In this document: positions 10,770 through 20,176 of the stretch, piece by piece
Position numbering within the stretch: the first letter of the stretch is position 1
Layout of the letters: every line of letters begins with the position of its first letter
Source: Symsagittifera roscoffensis
Lineage: Eukaryota; Xenacoelomorpha; Acoela; Convolutidae
DNA length: 60,000 nt
NCBI RefSeq assembly: GCF_963678635.1
Contig: NC_087070.1
Span: forward strand, 36,151,109 to 36,211,108
Reading direction: 5' to 3'
Notes under the pieces: model-generated
What the model was told of the DNA's origin: nothing
The model's database searches: none
What the model saw: only the letters and a program-made list of their open reading frames with translations
Made by a program: the position numbers and the translations under genes

Positions 10770-11414
10770 CGGGGATGTCGATGGATATTTTTGTCCGGGA
10801 AGTGGAAAAGGACTTACCCACACTGAAAATTTATTAATAAAAAAATTAAGAATAGCAAGAGAGATAGGAGATTTAGAAGCGGAAACAGGCGAGGACCCTA
10901 AGAAACCGGACATAAGGAGGGTAGTTGAGTCATATTTTAACTTACCAAATGAATATTCAACTAGCATAATTTTAACAGACAGCAATTTCATACTCACAAA
11001 TAGAACATGTGCGATAGCAATCACAGCAGACATGAGTTTTAGGACAGCTTTAGCAGCGAATTTTTAGAGAGAATATAAAAACATAGAATTCCTTTGGAAG
11101 CAAAAACCAGGAATACAGGAATAGGGGGCGTAGCAGCCTTGCCTCCGGCGGCGTCACAGATACCGGGAAAATACCTATGCTTCTTAGTGACACGGGCGAC
11201 GGAGAAGCGGCACGTGTACCCGGAAAACCTAGTCTTGTCCTCAACGAGATTGAGAGACATCCTCGTGGAAAGGGAAGTGAAGGAGCTTTCGCTTCCAGTG
11301 TACGATCCGAACAGAGGACGACTGCATCCTCGGGAACTGTACGCGCTCATACACTTCTCTGATACTAATATACAAGTATACTTACAAAAGAAATATTACT
11401 TAAGGATAGGCTGA
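10770..11414 (+). pseudogene. Macrodomain-like segment (TARG1/ALC1-type resemblance)
   Basis: Two frames, separated by a TAG near 11,066 and a frameshift near 11,115, encode a macrodomain-like fold. The first half has a beta strand then ITADMSFRTALAANF. The second half has GGVAALPP, GKYLCFLVT, YPENLVLSSTRLRDIL and VKELSLPVYD. By eye this follows human TARG1 (OARD1) block for block: CIS..D..MGAGIA, GRYIYYLIT, PTYENLQKSLE, VTDLSMPRIG. Macrodomains bind ADP-ribose and some remove it from proteins. The Gly residues of the ligand loop, and the Lys and Asp that TARG1 uses for catalysis, appear substituted (Arg and Gly at the aligned places), so binding rather than hydrolysis is more likely, if any function existed. 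The alignment is mine and unaided; domain identity is inferred. Confidence 0.5.
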
Positions 11415-11739
11415 GTTAAGGTAACATGCAAGAGGGTGTCAGACTAAAGTGTGTGTACTGTGTGATAAGTGTGTTATGTTATTGAGGTTCTGGGTAAGAA
11501 GAAGTTAGTGACCACGAACAACTGGATAACGATCTTACGAATAGATCCAAAATTTGAACTGTCCAATCTTAGGTCGAATTCCAAAATTTTAGAGACCGAT
11601 TGATTTTAAAAAATTTTAGGATCAAAATCTTTTTATCTGAGTGTTTTAAATAAATTTTAACAAAAAGTTAAGGTGAAATGGACAAGTGTGATATTCGTGA
11701 CCTCTTTTCTAGATCCTGATTGATCGTTTAATTAGTCAC
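11415..11739 (+). other. Untranslated spacer between pol-macro and accessory ORFs
   Basis: No open frame. AT content rises here relative to both sides, and an AATAAA occurs at 11,649-11,654. It may be a leader or internal promoter region for a separate accessory transcript, or an intron-like spacer removed to express the downstream ORFs. Confidence 0.35.
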
Positions 11740-12483
11740 TTGAGTCAAATCATTAAATCGAATCGAATCGAACCCGAAAAGAGAATGGATAACTTCAACT
11801 TGGATGAATTGATGGACCTCGCAGAGGCATATGTAGGACCGATGGTAGATGCGATCTATCGTCGGCTAATGGATCGAGACTTCGCTCTGGAGGACCCAGA
11901 GGTAGTCATGATGCTGACCGCCCTGATAAACATCTTGGGGCATGACAACCGTGGGGACCGCCCCACGGAAGTCCTATTGATGGCAGCATACGGAGAGAGG
12001 GGAGTACTAGAACGCCCGAACATGAGAGTGATGAGGTGGAGAAACGGGGCTCTCTCAGGGAGTGACTTGGCGAACAAGCCTGGATTGGGAAGTTCTAGGA
12101 CTTATCAACCAGGTGAGATGCCTTTGCCCTCCAAGCCCAAGCCTGGGCTGAAGAGAATGCATCAAGAGATGAACAGCGAGGTTGCCTCGTCTAGTTCACC
12201 ACTGAGAATAGCTGTACCACCAAAGAGGGCGAGAGTAGAACAGGGGGTTCAAACGAACCAGACCATGCAAGATCTAGATGGGATAAAAGATGAGCTGGAA
12301 AGGACCAGAAAGGAGCTGGATGAAATGACTAAGACCATGCTCATTATGGAGGACGACAGAGACATGTGGAAGAGATTGTTTGAAGACTGCAACAAAAAGC
12401 AGGGTGAAGAAATTGAACGCTTGGGGCGGGACTACAAGGAGCGATCGGAGCGGGTGGCATTGACAACAGCCGTAGAAAAGTGA
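11740..12483 (+). CDS. Accessory ORF, helical N-terminal domain plus coiled coil
   Basis: A 247-codon frame. The track-style start is not an ATG; the first in-frame ATG is at 11,785 (MDNFNLDELMDLAEAY). Residues ~20-90 form a helical acidic/hydrophobic domain, residues ~100-170 are Pro/Ser/Lys-rich, and residues ~180-240 are a coiled coil rich in Glu/Lys/Arg with Leu/Met heptads. The helical-then-coiled design would suit a self-assembling structural protein, but I recognise no family. It opens the accessory region, and the frame continues (with breaks) toward the SGNH-like protein, so it was probably the N-terminus of one long protein. Confidence 0.5.
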   Translation: MSQIIKSNRIEPEKRMDNFNLDELMDLAEAYVGPMVDAIYRRLMDRDFALEDPEVVMMLTALINILGHDNRGDRPTEVLLMAAYGERGVLERPNMRVMRWRNGALSGSDLANKPGLGSSRTYQPGEMPLPSKPKPGLKRMHQEMNSEVASSSSPLRIAVPPKRARVEQGVQTNQTMQDLDGIKDELERTRKELDEMTKTMLIMEDDRDMWKRLFEDCNKKQGEEIERLGRDYKERSERVALTTAVEK

Positions 12484-12858
12484 TACCTGCAAGGAGTATT
12501 CCTCGCGGGCAGTCCCCGATTGAGCTCTTGACGCCTCGAGAAATGAGTCAAACGACAGAAACGCGACTCCCAGCTACAACAGGTCGAGTGACAATCCCCC
12601 GGACCCGAGTGATACCTTGGGTAACCCAGTCATGGAGCAAACGGTGAGGAAGCTGATAGAGACAGCTGGACGACTAGTCGCCAATAGGAATGCGCCAGGT
12701 TCCGGCGCGACTGCACCCTATGGAACGATCGACGATACGGGCAGAGTACTGCTATCCCAAGACGTAATGACCAACAGGGGAGTTACCGATGCAACGCTAC
12801 CAATGGGGAGCTCAAAAGAGTCCCAGACCGGAAGATACGAAAGATACCGGCGAAGATT
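12484..12858 (+). pseudogene. Broken linker between coiled coil and SGNH-like domain
   Basis: Several short open pieces in different frames, the longest 12,617-12,871, encode Thr/Ser/Pro/Arg-rich sequence. Codon composition matches the neighbours. It is most simply the frameshifted low-complexity linker joining the upstream coiled coil to the hydrolase-like domain. Confidence 0.4.
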
Positions 12859-14595
12859 GTGTCACGGGTAATGGATGTACAAAAGAATAATCAGTTGAAG
12901 TATAACTTCACAGGAGTTCCGGCGGCGGATCCGAGAGCTTGCTTCAATCGAGCGACCTGGAACCCGGCAGTAAACCTGCAACAATCACCACTGGGGACAT
13001 CACATCTGATACTGGGAGACAGCTTGGTCAGAGTGCTCTCAAACTTGAGGACCTCCTGGATCACCACGGTGATGGCTTTCGGAGGCGCGACGATAGCCCA
13101 GTTATTTCGGATGGTGGAGTTGATGAACCCAGGGAGAATCCCTAATGTAACGATCCTAGTTGGGACATATAATATCTCGAGAAGCTCAGATGACGAGGAA
13201 GCACTATGGGAATCAATGATGGTGTGCTTGTTTACTACCCTCTGGCAAAAGTTCAACTGCGCGGTACTGACCGTTTGCACTGTGCCAATGAGCACGAGGA
13301 CATTGACTGCAGCAGGGAGAAGGCACAACAAAGGACTAATCAGGTGGAACAACATCCTGAGGAATCTTGCAAGTCAGAATGCCGGAAGGATGATCCTTAT
13401 GGATATCGAACATGAGCTGAGGGCTATGGATCAGGCCAGGCTGACCACTGACGGCATCCACTTTGATAGCATAGAAGGACAGGTTTGGTTGAACAGAGTC
13501 TTCCAAGAGCAATTGGATGAATTGGAAGTAGAACTCTTTGACACGGGAGTGCCGAAGGAAGAGGAAGCATCAAACGAACCGACAATTACCACCTTTGTGC
13601 CTCCTAACCTGGAAACACGCTTGGGAGCGGTCCCTGCCGTGACCATCTATAAGCCGCAAAGCTCCAGCGAACCCGGGCACAGAACGGATGTACGAGATCG
13701 ATTGGGAGAAGCGCCCATGAGGAGGACCATTAATCCTAGACGAAGATTAGGGCCTGTCAACTCGACAGCGGAAACGACCAGCACCTCTAGATCGGATACG
13801 GGATCTGAGACGACGAGCACCAGTCGAGAGGAGCGACGTCCAAACAGGAGCTCTCTAATGTGGTCGAGGCCAATACCTTCTACCTGGCACATATACAAGG
13901 ATGACCTGATGAAACTGAACCTTCAGACGGTGAGCTTCGCAGCGGATGCCATGAGGATACTGAACGGAGCAAGGTTATCGGTCAGTGGACTGTACTCGAT
14001 AACAGGCGTGGATTGGTTAATAGCTGCGGGCATAAGCTTCAGCTCCACGACGGCCTTGAGGTTTGCTGATCTAGAGGGACTGCCCTCTAACAACACAATG
14101 GGCCCAGTGAATGCAAGACCGTTACAAGACGTAAACTTGAATCACGATGAGGGAAATCGAGAAGAGAGACATGGAAGATTTCTGACAACGAGGGCGCCGA
14201 TTGGACAACATGTGAAGATTTTCAGGCAGCTGAAAACAACCCCAGGTCATGTGAAAGAAAGAGTATACCCGAAACAAATGAATCAAGAAGGTGATGTCCA
14301 AAGATACGACGGGTTGAAAGCGATAAAGAAAGATGAGACCATCTTTGCCGCGTATGACAAGGCGGAAATGAGGAAGGCCAAGATTATGATAGTAGCGAAT
14401 TCAGACTTCGTACACACTTCCAAGTCTCTGTTTTGGCCGGATGTTATAATGTTAGCAGAGGTCGATCTGGACCTAATGCAATCCGTGTCAATGGCGATTG
14501 GGGTACAAAGACAGACAGAGATGAACCCAATCACAATTGTGTTTGCTGGCATCAATGACTATTTACACACGAAGCCGCTGTATGGTCAGCGATAA
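12859..14595 (+). CDS. Accessory protein with SGNH/GDSL-hydrolase-like domain
   Basis: A 578-codon open frame. The start codon of the open frame is a GTG; the first ATG is at 12,871. Residues ~48-225 resemble an SGNH hydrolase: block I GDSL at 53-56, Gly-Gly-Ala at 75-77 for block II, VGTYN at 101-105 in place of GxND, and DGIH at 198-201 matching the DxxH of block V. SGNH enzymes are Ser/His esterases or lipases. A Ser/Thr/Arg-rich linker follows (~260-335). The C-terminal ~75 residues begin a second SGNH-like unit, with NSD where GDS is expected (514-516) and GIND at 564-567 matching GxND. A frameshift near 14,580 ends the frame. Block III of the first unit is imperfect, so catalytic activity is uncertain. 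Confidence 0.55.
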   Translation: MSRVMDVQKNNQLKYNFTGVPAADPRACFNRATWNPAVNLQQSPLGTSHLILGDSLVRVLSNLRTSWITTVMAFGGATIAQLFRMVELMNPGRIPNVTILVGTYNISRSSDDEEALWESMMVCLFTTLWQKFNCAVLTVCTVPMSTRTLTAAGRRHNKGLIRWNNILRNLASQNAGRMILMDIEHELRAMDQARLTTDGIHFDSIEGQVWLNRVFQEQLDELEVELFDTGVPKEEEASNEPTITTFVPPNLETRLGAVPAVTIYKPQSSSEPGHRTDVRDRLGEAPMRRTINPRRRLGPVNSTAETTSTSRSDTGSETTSTSREERRPNRSSLMWSRPIPSTWHIYKDDLMKLNLQTVSFAADAMRILNGARLSVSGLYSITGVDWLIAAGISFSSTTALRFADLEGLPSNNTMGPVNARPLQDVNLNHDEGNREERHGRFLTTRAPIGQHVKIFRQLKTTPGHVKERVYPKQMNQEGDVQRYDGLKAIKKDETIFAAYDKAEMRKAKIMIVANSDFVHTSKSLFWPDVIMLAEVDLDLMQSVSMAIGVQRQTEMNPITIVFAGINDYLHTKPLYGQR

Positions 14596-15025
14596 AAGAT
14601 ACAATCGAGTCGATGGGTGAAGTAGTGGATACCCTGAAAGAAGGTTCGTTCACCAAGATGACACCGAGAGCCGTGTTTGCGCTGTCTCCGGGATATGCAC
14701 GTCTCCGGATGGACTAAAGTTCGTGTATGCGATAGTGGCTTTGCTCTCGGCAGGAAAATATGATGTAATCATATCGGCCCCAAATCGCGAGATAGAGATG
14801 GAGAATCTGAGACCACTCAGGGCCGAACTACCGGCGGTGTGGTCGGATATCTCGAACGCAATGAGAGGATTCAAGGACCACTCACTACACATCCTAGTGT
14901 TGGACGAGTTGCTGGTGTTGGAACTGTCCAACTTCAGTCGACAGCTCAAATTGAAGCCAGGAATAGATGACAATCATCGAGTATTTGTGGCAATGTCGAA
15001 TTGTGGTTCCGAGGAATGGACATAA
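14596..15025 (+). pseudogene. Continuation of second SGNH-like unit, frameshifted
   Basis: Coding continues from ~14,580 in a different frame to ~14,715, then in a third frame (open 14,723-15,025). It has alternating hydrophobic strands and helices (VFALSPG, DVIISAPNRE, SLHILVLDELL) as expected for the alpha/beta remainder of an SGNH fold. I see no clear DxxH at the end. At ~15,000 another shift leads to the next piece. At least two frameshifts in 430 nt show this part is inactive. Confidence 0.45.
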
Positions 15026-15657
15026 AAGAGGAAGGAGAGAGAAGAAACAACTCCAAGGATACCAGAGCTCACTTGGAGGCGATGGTTTTGAGAACCAAGC
15101 CAGAAGCCAACCAGTGGCTACACCTAACTCCTCGAGTAGCGGCATTGGGTGCGGATGCTTTTGAGCAAGGCCCAGTGACGATCAGGAAGATCCATGCCTA
15201 CCTTGTAAAGGAGGTGAACCTGGCCGAAAATGCCGAAGAGAAGGCAGCCGAGTTCGTAAACAGAGTGTGCCAACTTAACCTGGAAACTTGCTGGACTCAG
15301 AAGGTGAAGGGAGAAGAAGGCTTTGAAAGGACTGATAGCATGCTGGAAGGGCTGGGAGCCGGATGGACCGCGTCCTTCTTGGCAAAAGTTTACCCAAAAC
15401 TCTCTCGATACTTGATAAAAGATTTCCTCCAAGCAGTAGTGGATGTATCAATCGACGCGACTCCGAAGCCTGGAGCGTTTGACACGGAAGGGACGGAATT
15501 AAACATAGCGCCTATGAGGATGAGAGGCAGAGCCGAATTACCTGATGCCTCCCTGATTTTGAACAGTGTGAAAGGGAGGAACGGGAGGAACGGGAGGAAC
15601 GGGAGGAAAGGGAGGAACGTTGCAGACGAGAACCTTCCTGGCACCCTTCGGCTATGA
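15001..15657 (+). pseudogene. Accessory protein segment, helical, with Gly-Arg-Asn repeat
   Basis: A 218-codon frame continuing the accessory protein after a shift at ~15,000. It is mostly helical, with no recognised catalytic motif. Near the C-terminus a 9-bp DNA repeat gives a GRN-type tripeptide tract. It may be a domain after the hydrolase-like units, possibly nucleic-acid binding because of the basic Gly/Arg tail, but this is speculation. Confidence 0.4.
15574..15618. repeat. 9-bp tandem repeat GGGAGGAAC, five units
   Basis: Five consecutive units, the fourth with a single change (GGGAGGAAA). In frame they encode Gly-Arg-Asn/Lys repeats. Purine-rich on the + strand. Confidence 0.85.
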
Positions 15658-16403
15658 GGAAATCAAAGTGGTCCATGGAGAGGAGGAAGATAAATCAGCT
15701 GGCAGGCTAATCATACCAAAACTTCCGAAAGGGGCCAAGACTGAAACGCAAGCACCCTCAAATTCGAGAGATACATCAGGAGGAGATGATGGGCAGGGAG
15801 GAAGCCGTCGATCGGAAGAGCCTATGCAAGAGGATCCCGATCAAGCAGAGAAAAAGGTCGCCAAAGCATCGACAGGAGGAATATCCTGCCTGGATTTCAA
15901 TTTCCTCAGTGACTTTGAATGAAAACGACGCAGACGCGTTGGAAACGACTGAACCAGCAAACGAAGGTACTATGGAGCCTCCGTCAGCTTTTGCGGATAT
16001 GGAACGGAATTTACCGGAGAGCAGCTCTCCGGGCAATTCTAAAGACAATGAACAAAGACTCCTCATGGAATCACCAAGGAGAAGAAGGATAGAAGGCGCT
16101 GCCAGAGTACCCTTCTTGGGAACATTACCCGAAGAAGAGTGGGAGGTACATCACCGAGACCATGAAAATAGGACAGGATGTAGATTGGACAGATTGGCCT
16201 TCATGGAAGAAGTCTGGACAGTAGTTCAGAGCTACGGAACCCAGACCATTTTGAAAATAGGTCTCAACCGACCACTGATGCGGGAAGTCCTTGACAAACT
16301 CGACGAGTGTGAAGAGAGATTGAGTGAGTTGTTGATCGTCTCAGCCACTGACGAAAGTGAAGCAAACTCTCCTATCAAGATGACACCGCAAGAGGATAAA
16401 TGA
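15620..16403 (+). pseudogene. Low-complexity accessory segment
   Basis: Two overlapping frames (15,620-15,922 and 15,786-16,403) both look coding in part, marking a frameshift near 15,900. The residues are Glu/Ser/Lys/Pro-rich and likely disordered in the first part. The second part has a short helical region (LDRLAFMEEVWTVVQSYG). No family recognised. It bridges the SGNH-like protein and the large downstream protein. Confidence 0.35.
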
Positions 16404-16406
16404 GAA

Positions 16407-16802
16407 GTGGTATATCTGTCGAGAACTAGGAAAGGAACGATGCGATCGAAATTGGTGATTGATGAGATCAATGAGATGAAGATGAAACTAGGCAGTAAAG
16501 TAATACCGAGGAGAGCGGGAAAGACGAAGGTGGATTCGGAAATATCAATAAAAGCTGTCAACTCAGCGAAAAGAAAACGAGTCGGAGAAGTCATGGATTT
16601 GGGAAAAGGTGATGATCGATTGCCTGGCACAGACAGAATGTTAACGGATGTAGCAATGGTGCCGCCCATTCTCATGGCAGAAATAAAATCAACGGGTTAT
16701 AAATCCAATTGGAGTGACCGCACTCTGACTGGAGCAACGTTAGAAATAGAAATACTCAGCCAATGTGGAGAGAGTACCACAACTGGTCCCAGAGGAATAT
16801 AA
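16407..16802 (+). pseudogene. N-terminal part of the large unidentified protein
   Basis: A 131-codon frame beginning right after the TGA of the previous piece. It is basic (Lys/Arg-rich), then leads by a frameshift near 16,770 into the long frame at 16,765. I take it as the N-terminal extension of that protein. No motif recognised. Confidence 0.35.
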
Positions 16803-18774
16803 CCGACTGACACGGTCGGAGACTGTATCAATAGATGAACCCACCGGTGGATACATGGAGATGTTGGAGTACAGAAACTCGGCCAGAGGACACTTAATGG
16901 CTCTGGAAGACAAGAGTGCCATGGAAGGTTATCTGGAGACAATGATGCAAGGCACCACCCTCAAGCAGAAAGCATACAGGACTCTAGAGTCGTCTGAGAC
17001 GCAGGCAGAAACGATTGAGCAATTGGTGAGCCTTTCATGGAAAGCTGTATTGTTACGGTACTTTGAGGAAGAGATGAGGACTACACCGAGTATACACGCT
17101 CTGATAGCGATACCCTGTGTGAGGACTGAATTACAACTGAAGTTCGCCTGGAGCATGATCGGACTGACACGCGAGGAATATGATTCCGAAGAAAGGAAGA
17201 GATCGAAAGAAGAAAAGGTCTTCCTGATGACGAGCATAAGGGATCTGATAATCCAAGAGGGAATGGCAGTAGCGTGCGCGAAGCGGAGAGACGCTCTCTG
17301 TTTCATCCGATTCATGATAGAGCAAATTTCAGTGCCAGCATTGATTACTTGTGTCAAGATGCTGAGAGAGGGCGATGAACGAGTAAGAGCCCTACTCTTG
17401 CTAGCACTGCTGGATATACATCAAAGTAAACCAATGAGGGTGAACATGAAAGAACCTGTAGAACTAGAGGCCATGAGGAAAATTGACGAAATCAGTAGAT
17501 TCTCAAACAAGGAGCTGAGGCTCACTAAGGAATCTATGGGAGCACTGCCGAAGTCCAATGAATACTGTGGACCGATCAGAAAGAAGTCATACAGTTACGT
17601 GTCAGGAGTCATAGGGATAGCGTACAACCCGTTTCTCAGTGAAGACATACGCGATTACTTCTTTGATTACGGGCAATCAGCATTGCTAAGATTCTGGACG
17701 TCTAGAATTGCGACGATAAGAAGCGCTGCTAATCCGCAGACCAAGCTTGGACTAATCTTAGAAGAAAAGGTAGCTGCACCTTCCGTGCCAGAATCCGACA
17801 AACGAGTGGAGTTTGGGTTGGGATTCTCAGATAAATTACTGAGAACGAGCTTGATGGTATTGTGGGAACTGATGAGACCATCGTGTTGCCCTAGTCCCAA
17901 TGCTGACTCGATACTGCAGGCAACACAAGATGTGCAGAGTGAACTAAATGCAGACTGTAATCTGCGTGATCTTAATATCATCTATAATGTGATGACAACA
18001 GCCTCTAAGAGCAACGGGGAAGACAAAGTGGAGTTGCCTGGCTGGGGACCAGAAGACTGGGTTAAACCTGGTAGCTGTCTGGCAGAAGTCTGTGGACTGG
18101 AAGGTCACGTCTGTGGAAGTCTAGATAGCGTGAAAACCCTGGAGAAACAAGACAAACAGTTGACAACATTGTTTGGGAACATTGTGATGAAAGCGAAGAC
18201 GGAAACGGAATTGATCGCAGATTGCCATGGAGGAACCGAGGTGAATCTAGTGACTGCACTAGGATTCTACAATATGTTTGGTTCTTTAGAGTCATTATTG
18301 AATCTAGAACAGAAACATGAGATGGTCACGGCCATCAGTGTAGAAGTGTTCCCAGGAGTTTTGCAGACTGAGCAAGAGCACATAGGAAAACGGAGAGAAG
18401 GGATCGAGGCGGAAATGAACATCAGACACAGTGAAACTTATCGCAGACCATCGGGAGCTAGATATTTGGTGGGATCGACATTAGCTCCAATGTGGAAGAG
18501 CAGATACCCAGAGCATTTTGTGGCTGTGGATGTAAAAAGTACGAGAACGATCGTGGATCAAGCCTTCTCAGTGTCGAAGCGTGTGAGACTAGCGAGAATG
18601 TCAGAAAAATCTTATGAATTACTGTGCAGAATATTCTCCGCAGTCCCGGAGAGAACTAAGGAGGATTTAGAATCAATACTGGGAAAGAAGTTCATGGGAT
18701 ACGTCAGTGGGAACTTCAGGATTTTGAAAGACAAAAACAGAGAGGATCAACCGTTACGGATTACACTACAGTAG
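16765..18774 (+). CDS. Large unidentified retroelement protein, 669 codons, intact core
   Basis: This is the longest uninterrupted frame in the window. It opens at an ATG (16,765), but the conserved-looking part starts about residue 30, after the shift from the preceding frame. The protein appears mainly alpha-helical with scattered Cys (SCCPS, DCNL, LEGHVCG) and a C-terminal basic region. I see no signal peptide, transmembrane segment, polymerase or protease motif. It lacks env hallmarks, so it is not an obvious envelope. Open length amid heavily broken neighbours suggests either chance survival or longer selection. It could be a structural (capsid-like) or replication accessory protein; identity unknown. 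Confidence 0.55.
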   Translation: MERVPQLVPEEYNRLTRSETVSIDEPTGGYMEMLEYRNSARGHLMALEDKSAMEGYLETMMQGTTLKQKAYRTLESSETQAETIEQLVSLSWKAVLLRYFEEEMRTTPSIHALIAIPCVRTELQLKFAWSMIGLTREEYDSEERKRSKEEKVFLMTSIRDLIIQEGMAVACAKRRDALCFIRFMIEQISVPALITCVKMLREGDERVRALLLLALLDIHQSKPMRVNMKEPVELEAMRKIDEISRFSNKELRLTKESMGALPKSNEYCGPIRKKSYSYVSGVIGIAYNPFLSEDIRDYFFDYGQSALLRFWTSRIATIRSAANPQTKLGLILEEKVAAPSVPESDKRVEFGLGFSDKLLRTSLMVLWELMRPSCCPSPNADSILQATQDVQSELNADCNLRDLNIIYNVMTTASKSNGEDKVELPGWGPEDWVKPGSCLAEVCGLEGHVCGSLDSVKTLEKQDKQLTTLFGNIVMKAKTETELIADCHGGTEVNLVTALGFYNMFGSLESLLNLEQKHEMVTAISVEVFPGVLQTEQEHIGKRREGIEAEMNIRHSETYRRPSGARYLVGSTLAPMWKSRYPEHFVAVDVKSTRTIVDQAFSVSKRVRLARMSEKSYELLCRIFSAVPERTKEDLESILGKKFMGYVSGNFRILKDKNREDQPLRITLQ

Positions 18775-19617
18775 ATGAAAATGATGAAGTCCACCGAGTG
18801 ATGATGGAAGTGGAACCACTACTGGAAGCTTCGGGAAAGCGTAACTGGAGGAGCATCATGTTGACACATGACAAAATTCCTTGCCATTGCTTGCTGCAAA
18901 CATGGTGGTACCCCGAACGTAGTAATCTGGTGTTGATCTGGGACTCTGGAGAGCTGCTCTCCATGGGTTTACCAGATTCATCACAGCCCATAACAGTAGT
19001 GATAGTGGGAGTTATGATGGCGATACGATGGCTGGAAGGAGAACAATAGACAGGAGGCGCCGACGAGAGAACAATTGCAGAAATTAGATTGTCTAAAAAA
19101 TTTAGATCTTTTTGAGACAATGTGCAAGATTCTGAACATTCCGATGGAATTGAAAAATATATGAGCAAAGAGACGACTGATGCCATGGTTTAGAGCCAAC
19201 ATGACTGCATGGTTGTATGAGTATGCCATGAAGCATATGTCGAAGCACGGCAGAGTGTACAGTGTGTATCAGATGGACATTGGGGCAGGAGCTTTCAAGC
19301 GAGCTTTCGTGACTTATCGGAATGCAGTGACCACCGCTGTAAAGAGAATTTCCAGGACAAGTGAACGTAATGGAAGAGAGAAGGAAGAGATGTTGAAGGA
19401 AGATTTGGAGAGAAACGTGACGTTGTGTCTCCACAACAGTTTCTGCTGGAACAGAGAATCTAACGTGGATCCCCTACCTTGTTGTAAACAGAGGGTAGAA
19501 GAGCAGAAGTGTTGGAGGACTGCTTCCAACAGCGACAGAATAGCTAACAATGTGTTGCAAGACACAGAAACTGAAAGTGCAGAGTTAATGTCGCAGGAGG
19601 AGGAGATGGAGCAGTGA
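18775..19617 (+). pseudogene. C-terminal accessory pieces of the element
   Basis: Short frames 18,798-19,049 and 19,180-19,617 continue the codon style of the element after a stop at 18,772-18,774. The first contains a hydrophobic stretch (ITVVIVGVMMAI) that could be a membrane segment. The second ends in an acidic Gln/Glu-rich tail. No family recognised. Coding composition ends at about 19,620. Confidence 0.35.
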
Positions 19618-20143
19618 CAAATGGCCGGAAAACAAGATGCGAAACGAAAGAAAATTAGAAAAATTTAGAAGTTTCAGAAACTCTAAGCAAAAACAAAAAA
19701 AGAAGAAACAAAGAAGTGACGGAAGAAAAGAAGTTAAAGCTCAGCATTGTTTTATATGGGTGACAAAAACTCAAGTGAGAAACTAAGCAATTAAGTTGTA
19801 ATTGAAAGCTGAAAGAAAACATTTAGTTGAGTTTTGAACATTAAAGAATTTGTTGCATTTATAATATTGTATTTTGATTTTAATTAGTGGCTTTAGAGAC
19901 ACTTACTATTTATTTGGAAAGGCTTGAGTAAAGAGTATATTTAAATATTCAAGCCTGCATGATTGTTTTTGATCAACTTGGACAACTGATCAGTTTGTGG
20001 TGATATGAAATGCTGGGGTAAACTCTCGACGAGGGAGATTGTTTCATTGTTCTTTCTAACCACAGAATTTCTTAGTTTTAATATTCAGGACAATAACAAC
20101 CAAGATTTCCGAAGGGAAGAAGCATAGTAAGATAATTTTAGCT

Positions 20144-20176
20144 TGTTGGTTGGCAGGACTGTCCTGCAAACCAACA
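20144..20176. other. 16-bp near-perfect hairpin in element tail
   Basis: TGTTGGTTGGCAGGAC (20,144-20,159) pairs with GTCCTGCAAACCAACA (20,161-20,176) with one mismatch and a single central base. It is almost a perfect palindrome and would form a cruciform in DNA or, opened at the centre, a stable RNA stem. Confidence 0.8.

Larger units (their letters stand above)
4395..19617 (+). mobile_element. Decayed, 5'-truncated giant Ty3/Gypsy-class retroelement with accessory ORFs
   Basis: In order on the + strand the segment encodes a nucleocapsid-type zinc knuckle, aspartic protease, reverse transcriptase, RNase H remnant, integrase, an acidic linker, a macrodomain-like segment, a coiled-coil protein, two SGNH-hydrolase-like segments and a large unidentified protein. 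Protease, RT, RNase H, integrase is the Ty3/Gypsy order. The region is clearly more GC-rich than its flanks throughout, which supports one element rather than several. Most frames carry frameshifts or stops, so the copy is dead. No 5' LTR is present before 4,395 and most of gag is missing. The 3' limit is unclear. An alternative is a Gypsy element abutting a second element that supplies 11.7-19.6 kb. Confidence 0.8.

Noticed and set aside
4581-19565. Many long - strand frames within the Gypsy-class element (e.g. 6,109-6,873, 10,327-10,821, 12,891-13,355)
   Set aside because: They are antisense shadows of pol and accessory frames in GC-richer DNA; no motifs, and the + strand has clear domains.
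18775-19617. Envelope gene for the Gypsy-class element
   Set aside because: No signal peptide, cleavage site or clear fusion/transmembrane arrangement; only one short hydrophobic stretch.
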